Of a stretch of 64,000 nt of DNA, positions 45,690-52,920 are shown in pieces (position 1 is the first letter of the stretch; every line of letters begins with the position of its first letter). Under the pieces are notes generated by a model, which saw nothing but the letters and a program-made list of their open reading frames with translations, was not told the DNA's origin and searched no databases. Made by a program: the position numbers and the translations under genes. This DNA comes from JBKEDF01 sp047975325 (GTDB lineage: Bacteria > Pseudomonadota > Alphaproteobacteria > Rhodobacterales > Rhodobacteraceae): contig JBKEDF010000089.1 in NCBI GenBank assembly GCA_047975325.1, positions 1 through 64,000 of the forward strand, in the 5' to 3' direction.

Positions 45690-46418
45690 ATGATCACCGG
45701 GAAATCTTCACGAAGCCCGATACTGGACCTTGCCCGCGGCGTCGCGCTTCTGGGTATGGCCATTTTTCATTTCGGCTTCGATCTGGCGCTTTTCGGCCAT
45801 GTGCCGATAACGGCAATCACCACCGGCTTCATGCCGATTTTCGCCCGCATCATCGCCGGCAGCTTTCTGTTCCTGTCAGGGATCTCCTTCTGGCTGGCCC
45901 ATGGGGCAGGGTTTCGGGCACGCCCCTTCTGGCGACGGTTCGGATTAATCGTCCTGGCAGCGCTGGCAATCAGCCTGGTCACAAGAATTGCGATGGGCGA
46001 AACATGGGTGCGGTTCGGGATCCTGCATGCGATCGCGGCCTGTTCCCTTCTTGCAGTGGCGCTGCGCAAGGCCCCGGCCTGGATGTTATTCACCTTGGCC
46101 GCAATCATATTGGCCCTCCCTTCGTTTCTGGCCTCTCCCGCCTTCGATTCCCCCTGGCTGCTTTGGCTGGGTCTGGCCCCCGAAACGCCCCCGATGATGG
46201 ATTACGAACCGCTTCTGCCCTGGCTGGCGCCGTTTCTGGCGGGGCTCGGCCTGGCCAAGATGGGTGAAGGACAGGGGTGGTGGGCGCGCATCCTTTATCC
46301 CGGGCCGGGCCGGGCCGGCCTCTTTCAATGGGCCGGACGGCACAGCCTCGTGATCTATCTGATCCATCAGCCGGTGCTGTATTCACTGGTATGGGCGGCC
46401 ACGAAAATCCTGCGCTGA
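45690..46418 (+). CDS. DUF1624 (heparan-alpha-glucosaminide N-acetyltransferase-like) membrane protein
   Basis: A 242-residue inner-membrane protein with about seven hydrophobic segments. Motifs ILDLARGVALLGMAIFHFGFDL at the N-terminus and FQWAGRHSLVIYLIHQPVLY at the C-terminus match DUF1624 and related acyltransferase-3-like proteins. Relatives transfer acyl groups across the membrane, but the substrate here is unknown. It is divergent from ilvD (116 bases) and convergent with recO. Confidence 0.83.
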   Translation: MITGKSSRSPILDLARGVALLGMAIFHFGFDLALFGHVPITAITTGFMPIFARIIAGSFLFLSGISFWLAHGAGFRARPFWRRFGLIVLAALAISLVTRIAMGETWVRFGILHAIAACSLLAVALRKAPAWMLFTLAAIILALPSFLASPAFDSPWLLWLGLAPETPPMMDYEPLLPWLAPFLAGLGLAKMGEGQGWWARILYPGPGRAGLFQWAGRHSLVIYLIHQPVLYSLVWAATKILR

Positions 46419-46452
46419 TCGTTCCCGACCCGGCAGGTTGCAGCCGCCGACC

Positions 46453-47178
46453 TCATGAAGCGGCCTTTTCCAGTGCCGCCAAAAGCCGGGCGCGCGCCTC
46501 CGGCAGCGCGCGGCCATTCAGCAGGGGCTGTAATTCCCGTTCCAGAAAATGCCCGGTGATCATCAAACCCTGCATCAGTTCCCGTGGGCTGATCGGCCCT
46601 TGCCCAAGAAGCCCCGGCGGCAAGGGCAAAAGCCGCGTCGCCCAATCACCCGCCGCGTCGCGGCTGACGGCCCGGCCTGTCCTGGGGCTGACATAGGCAA
46701 GGTCCTCACGCATTCCGGTTACCGCGCAACGCGTCAGGTCAAGGCCGAAACCGGTTTCCTCCAGAAGTGCCATTTCCCAGCGCAGATAATCCGGGGGCCA
46801 ATTCCCCCCGTCCTCCAGCCGCGCCAACAATCCCATGCTTAGCCGCCAGAGACCGGGATGCGATTCACGTTCCGGCAGGGTAACGCGCAGCATCGCGCAG
46901 ATCGAACCCAGCGCCAGAAGTGCCAACCTATCCTCCATGATCACCGAGCGTGATCGCAAGGGTTCCACCCGAAAGCTGCCCAGCTGTCCCTCCAGCCGCG
47001 CCTGCCATGTCACCGAAAGCTGCGTTCCCGGCTGCAGGATCGCCGCCATCCGGCGCGAAGCGCCGCCGCGCACAACCCCGGCATGACGCCCATGCGCCGC
47101 CGTAAACACCTCGATAATCGCGGATGCCTCGCCATAAGGGCGCAGGGCGATCAGCATGCCTTCGTCGCGCCACTCCAT
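46453..47178 (-). CDS. recO: DNA repair protein RecO
   Basis: A 241-residue protein of the RecFOR pathway that loads RecA onto SSB-coated DNA. The N-terminal OB fold is MEWRDEGMLIALRPYGEASA, followed by VFTAAHGRHAGVVRGGASRR and RSRSVIMEDRLALLALGSI. The helical C-terminal domain includes YVSPRTGRAVSRDAAGDWAT. The E. coli-type zinc cysteines are not all present. The MEWRDEGM start at 47178 is preferred over an ATG three codons upstream. The usual alphaproteobacterial order era-recO is interrupted here by DUF1491 and a Pr6Pr gene. Confidence 0.9.
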   Translation of the reverse strand: MEWRDEGMLIALRPYGEASAIIEVFTAAHGRHAGVVRGGASRRMAAILQPGTQLSVTWQARLEGQLGSFRVEPLRSRSVIMEDRLALLALGSICAMLRVTLPERESHPGLWRLSMGLLARLEDGGNWPPDYLRWEMALLEETGFGLDLTRCAVTGMREDLAYVSPRTGRAVSRDAAGDWATRLLPLPPGLLGQGPISPRELMQGLMITGHFLERELQPLLNGRALPEARARLLAALEKAAS

Positions 47179-47351
47179 GGCTGGCACTATCCCGCCCTAT
47201 CAAGACATTGCCAAGGGGGGATCACGCCTGCGTCAGCCCCGCAAGGTGCGGCTTGCAATCGGGCAACGGTGATGAATATAGCGGAACGGGGAGGCCCGTC
47301 ACATGGATATCGGGCAAGCACGCAATCGGGGAAAGACGGCCAAGATCCACG

Positions 47352-47942
47352 ATGACAAGGGGAAACCGCCTTTTTTCCGCACTGATTGCCGCCATCGCCC
47401 TGGCTGCGCTTGCCGCTCAATTCACCTTCGTACAGGGACGGACGGGCGACCTTGGCGCCTCCTTTCGTTGGCTCAGCGGTTATTTTACCATCCTGACCAA
47501 CGGGATTGTTGCCATCGCCTTCGCGGCACAGGTGTTTGGCAGACGCCTTTCTGCACGGGAAGCCGCAGCCATTACGACATCCATCATCATGATCGGGCTG
47601 GTCTATCACCTTATCCTGGCACGCAGCCTGCCCCCCTATTTACTGCGATGGTGGGCGGATCTCGGCCTGCATGCGCTGGTTCCCACCCTCGTGCCGCTCT
47701 GGTGGATGCGGTTCGCGCCACGCGGGTTGTCCTTGCGCGATCTGCCCTTCTGCCTGGCCTGGCCCCTGCTTTATTGCCTCGCTGTACTGATCCGCGGCGC
47801 GGCAACAGGGTTTTTCCCCTATCCGTTTCTCGACGCCCACCGTATTGGCTGGGAAATGGTCGCACTGAATGTCGTGGAACTGGCGCTTGCCTTTGCGGCC
47901 CTCACCCTCCTGCTGATCGGGCTTGCCCGGATTACTCGCTGA
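47352..47942 (+). CDS. Pr6Pr family membrane protein
   Basis: A 196-residue inner-membrane protein with about six hydrophobic segments, for example LFSALIAAIALAALAAQFTF and YFTILTNGIVAIAFAAQVFG. SLPPYLLRWWADLGLHALVPTLVPLWW is characteristic of the Pr6Pr (FAR-17a/AIG1-like) group. Its 3' end overlaps the end of the DUF1491 gene on the opposite strand by 11 bases. The function is unknown. The family is found mainly in actinobacteria and alphaproteobacteria. Confidence 0.8.
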   Translation: MTRGNRLFSALIAAIALAALAAQFTFVQGRTGDLGASFRWLSGYFTILTNGIVAIAFAAQVFGRRLSAREAAAITTSIIMIGLVYHLILARSLPPYLLRWWADLGLHALVPTLVPLWWMRFAPRGLSLRDLPFCLAWPLLYCLAVLIRGAATGFFPYPFLDAHRIGWEMVALNVVELALAFAALTLLLIGLARITR

Positions 47943-48264
47943 GCCCGTCCTCCTCCAGCAAGGTCCGCCCTGCCCTGTCTTCCAGTTCAATTACCCAAAG
48001 ATCGGGGTCGAAACCGCGCTGGCGCGCAATCGCCGCATCAACGGCGGTCTCTTCCCCCTCTGCCAGAACGACCCAAGCGCGCGCACCGGTCATCAGATCG
48101 AACGATCGCTGAAAAGCCTGCGCCTGCCCGTCAAGCGTTGCCAGCTTGACCAGAACAGCACCGGCCGTCGCATCACCCCTTGCCACGACATAGGCCGGGA
48201 TATCGGCCAGCCGAAGCCGTGTCAGATAGGCCCGCACCCAGAAATCTGCCGTCAGCCGCGCCAA
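47932..48264 (-). CDS. DUF1491 family protein
   Basis: A 110-residue soluble protein. LARLTADFWVRAYLTRLRLA, VVARGDATAGAVLVKLATLDG and RQRGFDPDLWVIELEDRAGR are close to the family consensus. Initiation probably uses a TTG at 48264 with the strong site AAGGGGGG upstream; an ATG at 48327 would add 21 atypical residues. It lies between era and recO on the same strand. The function is unknown. Confidence 0.85.
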   Translation of the reverse strand: MARLTADFWVRAYLTRLRLADIPAYVVARGDATAGAVLVKLATLDGQAQAFQRSFDLMTGARAWVVLAEGEETAVDAAIARQRGFDPDLWVIELEDRAGRTLLEEDGLSE

Positions 48265-48339
48265 GATCTGCCCCCCTTCCCCCTTGCGGAAATATCCTGA
48301 TCGGGGATCCCCGCAAGCATCTGGCACAGATGGGCGGCC

Positions 48340-49254
48340 TCAGTTCCCGTCCTTGAAATCAAGCCCCATCTCCGAATAGCGCTCCGGCTCCTCCAGCCAG
48401 TTGGCACGCCGCTTGACCTGCAGAAAAAGATGTACCTTCCGGCCCAGAAACTCCATCAGTTCTGCCCGCGCAGCCTGACCGACAGCCTTGATCGTCTCTC
48501 CGCGATTGCCCAGAACGATCCCCTTATGCCCCTCACGGGCAACATAGACCACCTGTTCGATCCGGGCGGAGCCATCCTTGCGATCCTCCCAGGCCTCGGT
48601 CTCCACCGTCAATTGATAGGGTAATTCCTCATGCAGGCGCAGCGTCAGCTTTTCGCGGGTAATCTCGGCGGCAATCTGGCGCATGGGCAGATCGGCGATC
48701 TGTTCCTCGGGGTAGTACCACGGCCCTTCCGGAAGCTGTTCCGCCAGCCAGACGCGAAGCTTGTCTACCCCATGGCCGCGTTCCGCGGAAATCATGAAGG
48801 TTTCCACAAAGGGGAAAGCCTCATTCATCCTTGCAGAAAGCCCCAGCAGGACCTCGGCCTTCACCCGATCGATCTTGTTGATCGCAAGGGCAACCGGGCG
48901 GCCCTGCGGGACCCGGTCACGCAGGCTGTCGATGATGGCCTCCACACCTTCGGTCAATCCGCGATGAGCCTCGATCAGCAGCACAACCACATCGGCATCC
49001 GCCGCCCCGCCCCAAGCCGCCGCCACCATCGCGCGGTCCAGCCTGCGGCGAGGACGGAACAACCCGGGCGTATCAACGAAGACAAGCTGCGCCGCACCTT
49101 CCATCGCAATCCCGCGAATGCGCGCCCGGGTTGTCTGTACCTTATGGGTGACGATGGAAACCTTGGCCCCCACCATCCGGTTCAGAAGCGTTGACTTTCC
49201 GGCATTGGGTTCTCCGATCAGGGCCACGAAACCCGCACGGGTCGCTTCAGTCAT
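48340..49254 (-). CDS. era: GTPase Era
   Basis: A 304-residue GTPase that binds 16S rRNA and is required for small-subunit assembly. G1 is FVALIGEPNAGKSTLLNRMV, G3 is VFVDTPGLF and G4 is LAINKIDRVK. The C-terminal KH domain carries KGIVLGNRGETIKAVGQAARAEL. The first eight bases overlap the end of rnc on the same strand, and rnc in turn overlaps lepB, so acpS-lepB-rnc-era form one operon. Length and motifs are standard. Confidence 0.97.
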   Translation of the reverse strand: MTEATRAGFVALIGEPNAGKSTLLNRMVGAKVSIVTHKVQTTRARIRGIAMEGAAQLVFVDTPGLFRPRRRLDRAMVAAAWGGAADADVVVLLIEAHRGLTEGVEAIIDSLRDRVPQGRPVALAINKIDRVKAEVLLGLSARMNEAFPFVETFMISAERGHGVDKLRVWLAEQLPEGPWYYPEEQIADLPMRQIAAEITREKLTLRLHEELPYQLTVETEAWEDRKDGSARIEQVVYVAREGHKGIVLGNRGETIKAVGQAARAELMEFLGRKVHLFLQVKRRANWLEEPERYSEMGLDFKDGN

Positions 49255-49936
49255 TTATCTTCTCCATCTGCGCCAGCAATGCCCGTGCGGCAGCTTGTTC
49301 TGCCGCCCGCTTGGTACCGGCGCTGGCCTTCGCAGCCTCGCCGCTGTCCAGCCTGACCTCAACCGTGAAAAGCGGTTGATGATCGGGGCCGGAACGGCCC
49401 AGTTCATGATAGCCTGGCGGCGCCATTCCCCGCGCCTGCGCCCATTCCTGCAGCGAAGTCTTGGGATCCCGCGCATCCTTTTCGACGGTCGCGATCCGCT
49501 CCCCCCAAAACCGCAGCACCAGGTCCCGCGATGCGTCGAAACCGGCATCAAGATAGACTGCGGCAATCACCGCCTCCATCGCATCGCCCAGAAGCGCCTC
49601 CTTGCGTCGCCCGCCGGACATCATTTCCGACCGGCCAAGCTTGAGCACATCGCCAAGCCCGATCTCACGCGCCACTGAAGCACAGCTTTCCTTGCGCACG
49701 AGGGCGTTGAAACGCGGGGCAAGGCGCCCCTCGGCGGCTTTCGGATCGGCCTTGAGCAATGCTTCTGCCATGACCAGCCCCAATACCCGATCCCCCAGAA
49801 ATTCCAGACGCTGGTTATCCGGGCGGGTCGGAGAGGAAATCGAACTATGCGTGACCGCGCGCAGCAAAAGCTCCGGTCGGGAAAATTCATGACCAAGCCG
49901 GGCCGAAAAGGCCTGGAGATCGGCCGAAAGCTTCAC
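49247..49936 (-). CDS. rnc: Ribonuclease III
   Basis: A 229-residue endonuclease cutting double-stranded RNA in rRNA and mRNA maturation. The signature is QRLEFLGDRVLGLVMAEAL, and the second acidic motif is ALLGDAMEAVIAAVYLD. The C-terminal dsRNA-binding domain spans about residues 155-225 (LQEWAQARGMAPPGYHELGR). It starts with GTG in a GTGA overlap with lepB. It is followed by era with an 8-base overlap. Both are classic coupled neighbours. Confidence 0.96.
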   Translation of the reverse strand: MKLSADLQAFSARLGHEFSRPELLLRAVTHSSISSPTRPDNQRLEFLGDRVLGLVMAEALLKADPKAAEGRLAPRFNALVRKESCASVAREIGLGDVLKLGRSEMMSGGRRKEALLGDAMEAVIAAVYLDAGFDASRDLVLRFWGERIATVEKDARDPKTSLQEWAQARGMAPPGYHELGRSGPDHQPLFTVEVRLDSGEAAKASAGTKRAAEQAAARALLAQMEKIND

Positions 49937-50721
49937 TCAACCGCCTTGAAATAGCGATCCGAACGCCAGGTCCAGAAATAGAGCATCGACCGCCCCGCCG
50001 AAGAAAACATGATCCGGTCCGCGCGCCCGATCAGATGATCGGCAGGCACAAACCCGACCCCCCCGACGGCCTGCCCCACACGGCTGTCCTGACTGTTGTC
50101 GCGATTATCACCCATGAAGAAATACTGCCCTTCCGGCACGGTGAACACATCAGTATTGTCGCCATAGCTGTTGGATTCGATGTTCAGGACCGAATGGCTC
50201 CGCCCGCCCGGCAATGTTTCGGTAAAACGTTCCTTGACGCAGACACCACCCTGCCCCACCGGTGCATTCTGGCAACGTGCCTGATTACCCATCGGACCCT
50301 GCAATTCGCTGATTTCCTCGAAAAGCCCGTTGGGCGCCTGCGGCACCTCTTCATCATTGATCCAGAGCCGCCCGTCTTTCATCTGAACCCGATCACCCGG
50401 CAGACCGATCAGGCGCTTGATGAAATCGGAATTGTTGACCGGATGACGAAAGACCACGACATCGCCACGTTCCGGTTCCGAAAAGAACAGGCGCCCTTCG
50501 ATGGGACAGGCCGAAAACGGGCAGGAGAACCGCGAATAGCCATAGGCCATCTTGTTCACGAAAAGGAAATCGCCGATCAGCAGCGTGTCCTTCATGGATC
50601 CGGAGGGGATCCAGAAAGGTTGAAAAAATAGCGTGCGAAACACACCCGCGATCAGGAGCGCATAGAAAATCGTCTTCAGGGTTTCCACGATACCGTTTTC
50701 GGATTTCGCCTTGCGGGCCAT
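49933..50721 (-). CDS. lepB: Signal peptidase I
   Basis: A 262-residue inner-membrane protease that removes Sec signal peptides. The N-terminal transmembrane helix is TIFYALLIAGVFRTLFF. The catalytic serine is in PFWIPSGSMKDTLLIGDFLF, the catalytic lysine in NNSDFIKRLIGLPGDRVQM, and box E is EGQYFFMGDNRDNSQDSR. Two cysteine pairs in the periplasmic part (CPFSAC and CQNAPVGQGGVC) may form disulfides. The ATG at 50721 (MARKAKSE) fits the family; an upstream in-frame ATG adds a basic, unconserved stretch. It overlaps rnc by four bases. Confidence 0.95.
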   Translation of the reverse strand: MARKAKSENGIVETLKTIFYALLIAGVFRTLFFQPFWIPSGSMKDTLLIGDFLFVNKMAYGYSRFSCPFSACPIEGRLFFSEPERGDVVVFRHPVNNSDFIKRLIGLPGDRVQMKDGRLWINDEEVPQAPNGLFEEISELQGPMGNQARCQNAPVGQGGVCVKERFTETLPGGRSHSVLNIESNSYGDNTDVFTVPEGQYFFMGDNRDNSQDSRVGQAVGGVGFVPADHLIGRADRIMFSSAGRSMLYFWTWRSDRYFKAVE

Positions 50722-50774
50722 GTTTCTGCCTCTTCGCTGCCTCGCGCGCTTCTTGCGCGCGGGGGGATGCGGAG

Positions 50775-51188
50775 TCAAGCGGGCGTAGCGGGAATCGGGC
50801 GGGCTTCGATCACGACGAAGGCCTGCGCCCATGGATGATCATCGGTCAGCGTAACATGAACCACCGCCTCATGCCCCGCAGGGGTCATGCTGTGCAGCCG
50901 TTCCGCCGCCCATCCCGTCAGATGCATCACCGGCTGTCCGCTTTGCATATTGCTGACCGCCATATCCTTCCAGGCAATCCCCATGCGCAGCCCGGTCCCA
51001 AGCGCCTTGGAACAGGCCTCTTTCGCGGCCCATCGTTTGGCATAGGTTCCGGCCACATCCATACGGTTTTCGGCCTTGCGCTGTTCGGTTTCGGTAAAGA
51101 CACGCTGTCGGAAACGATCCCCAAAGCGATCAAGCACACCGGCGATGCGGTCAATATTCGCAAGATCCGTACCGATACCAAGGATCAT
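50775..51188 (-). CDS. acpS: Holo-[acyl-carrier-protein] synthase
   Basis: A 137-residue enzyme attaching 4'-phosphopantetheine to acyl carrier protein. MILGIGTDLANIDRIAGVLD carries the metal-binding aspartate, and YAKRWAAKEACSKALGTGLR the conserved KEA motif. It lies 53 bases upstream of lepB on the same strand. A very AT-rich spacer separates it from pdxJ, so it may be transcribed from its own promoter. Confidence 0.95.
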   Translation of the reverse strand: MILGIGTDLANIDRIAGVLDRFGDRFRQRVFTETEQRKAENRMDVAGTYAKRWAAKEACSKALGTGLRMGIAWKDMAVSNMQSGQPVMHLTGWAAERLHSMTPAGHEAVVHVTLTDDHPWAQAFVVIEARPIPATPA

Positions 51189-51204
51189 TCGTGCCCATCC
51201 TTAC

Positions 51205-51285
51205 ATGGCGGAAATTATATTATTTCCTTCTAAAATTATAATTTATACAAATAAAACAAATTATTATAAGAATATCCTTACCTGA
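51205..51285. promoter_or_regulatory. AT-rich spacer between pdxJ and acpS
   Basis: Positions 51211-51280 hold only 9 G or C bases in 70, against a GC-rich background of roughly 60%. On the minus strand the stretch carries overlapping TATAAT-like and TTGT/TTGTTT-like elements and an imperfect AT-only inverted repeat (TAATTT/AAATTA). It could be a promoter for acpS-lepB-rnc-era, an UP-element-like region, or a site for a nucleoid protein. Confidence 0.5.
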
Positions 51286-51297
51286 AACATGAACGCC

Positions 51298-52056
51298 CTA
51301 GCACAGATGCGTCCGCGCCGTATCCATACGGCGGCGCATTTCCTCAATCGCGGGGCCAAGACCACGGAAAACGGCCTCTCCCATCAGGAAATGGCCGATA
51401 TTGAGTTCCACAACCTCCGGGAAGGTCGCAACCCTGGCTGCGGTTTCATAGTCAAGCCCATGGCCCATATGGACCTCAAGCCCCAAACCATGCGCTTGCA
51501 TGGCACCACGGCGCAATGCCTCCAGTTCGGTTGCGGCATCGGCCTCCCGCCCCTCGGCAAGCAGGTCGCAATAATGGCCGGTATGAAGTTCCACCACCGC
51601 CGCCCCGCATTTGGCCGAAGCATCGATCTGCGCCGCCTCATGGCCAATGAACATCGATACACGGCATCCCGCCTCGCGCAGCGGCGTGACGAATTCGGTC
51701 AGGTTCTTCAGATCACCTGCCACATCCAGCCCGCCTTCGGTCGTCCGTTCCTCACGCTTTTCGGGGACAAGGCAGACAGCATGAGGTTTGTGGCGCAGCA
51801 CGATGGCCTGCATTTCCGCCGTGGCCGCACATTCGAAATTCAAGGGTACCGTGATCCCGGCCATCAACGCCTCGATATCGGCATCGCGGATATGACGACG
51901 GTCCTCACGCAGATGGGCAGTGATACCGTCGGCACCTGCCGCCTCCGCCAGAAGTGCCGCACGCAACGGATCCGGCATTGCCCCGCCACGCGCATTGCGA
52001 AGGGTTGCCACATGGTCGACATTCACGCCGAGCCTGATCCGTGTCAGCGGCTTCAT
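51298..52056 (-). CDS. pdxJ: Pyridoxine 5'-phosphate synthase
   Basis: A 252-residue TIM-barrel enzyme that condenses 3-amino-2-oxopropyl phosphate with 1-deoxyxylulose 5-phosphate, completing de novo vitamin B6 synthesis. RLGVNVDHVATLRNARGG, GADGITAHLREDRRHI, ALVPEKREERTTEGGLDV-like and VELHTGHYCD are family motifs. It lies upstream of acpS, the usual order in proteobacteria. PLP is used by Kbl in this window. Confidence 0.96.
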   Translation of the reverse strand: MKPLTRIRLGVNVDHVATLRNARGGAMPDPLRAALLAEAAGADGITAHLREDRRHIRDADIEALMAGITVPLNFECAATAEMQAIVLRHKPHAVCLVPEKREERTTEGGLDVAGDLKNLTEFVTPLREAGCRVSMFIGHEAAQIDASAKCGAAVVELHTGHYCDLLAEGREADAATELEALRRGAMQAHGLGLEVHMGHGLDYETAARVATFPEVVELNIGHFLMGEAVFRGLGPAIEEMRRRMDTARTHLC

Positions 52057-52220
52057 ATTCTATCTTCCCATCCTTTTCCCGGCATGCTGCGGGGTGTTCC
52101 CCATCGCTTTCATCAGAAAGTATTTGGGTTCATCCATAATGACCAGCGCAAAAGCCGCAATCATATCGTCGGGCCGGGCTTCACACGGGGTTGTGACGCG
52201 CCCTGCCCTTGTCACCAGCC

Positions 52221-52898
52221 CTATGAAAGCCCCGCTTCGGACTGTTGTACCTGCTTGGCGGCTTCCACCGCTTCGGCCTCCCGCGCCGCCAGCCGTTTTT
52301 CCAACTTTTCGCGCAGTTTTTTCCTGCGGCGGTTCTGATAAGCGATAATCACCGGAAGACACAGATAGTATCCCGCCAGCCCCGCAACGATCCCCCAGAT
52401 GATCCCCCCGATCAGGTAGGGATACCAGACCGTTTTCATGAACCGGATCAGATTGGTCCAATGCAGCGGATCATCGCTGAAAAGCGCACGAATATTGGCC
52501 CAGCATTCCGTTCCCGCCTGCCCGAAGGCCGAAAAGATGTAAAGCGGCGTCATGGTGCCCGGACTGCCCAGAAGCCAGTTTCCCAGTTCAACGCTGAAAG
52601 CCGCGATGAAGGGAAAGGTCAACGGGTTGCCGACAAAGGTCGCCATCAGCGAGGCAAGGATATTCCCGCGCAACAGCCATGCAAAAAGCGCGGCGGCCAG
52701 AAAATGAAACCCAAAGAGCGGCGTAAAGGAAATGAAGATTCCCGCGAAAATACCCCGGGCGATCCGATGCGGCGCATCGGGCAGCCGCCGCAGGCGATGA
52801 TTGACGTAATAGGCCGCCCGCGTCCAGCCGCCACGCGGCCAGACGCTTTCGATCAAAACACGTCCCCAGCTTCTTTTGTTGCGCCTCTTAAATACCAT
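52221..52898 (-). CDS. DUF2062 membrane protein
   Basis: A 225-residue protein. The basic N-terminus MVFKRRNKRSWGRVLIESVW is followed by DUF2062 features: RIARGIFAGIFISFTPLFGFHFLAAALFAW, ILASLMATFVGNPLTFPFI and YLIGGIIWGIVAGLAGYYLC. Three to four membrane segments. The C-terminal tail is charged and probably helical (RRRKKLREKLEKRLAAREAE). The gene lies between rsh and pdxJ on the same strand. Its function is unknown. Confidence 0.87.
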   Translation of the reverse strand: MVFKRRNKRSWGRVLIESVWPRGGWTRAAYYVNHRLRRLPDAPHRIARGIFAGIFISFTPLFGFHFLAAALFAWLLRGNILASLMATFVGNPLTFPFIAAFSVELGNWLLGSPGTMTPLYIFSAFGQAGTECWANIRALFSDDPLHWTNLIRFMKTVWYPYLIGGIIWGIVAGLAGYYLCLPVIIAYQNRRRKKLREKLEKRLAAREAEAVEAAKQVQQSEAGLS

Positions 52899-52920
52899 TT
52901 CAGTTGCGCCAGGCCCCTCC

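Noticed and set aside
52060..52220. Short reading frame on the minus strand between DUF2062 and pdxJ ending in DEPKYFLMKAMGNTPQHAGKR
   Set aside because: No ribosome binding site near a plausible start and most of the longer frame is a shadow of the DUF2062 gene; no family recognised.
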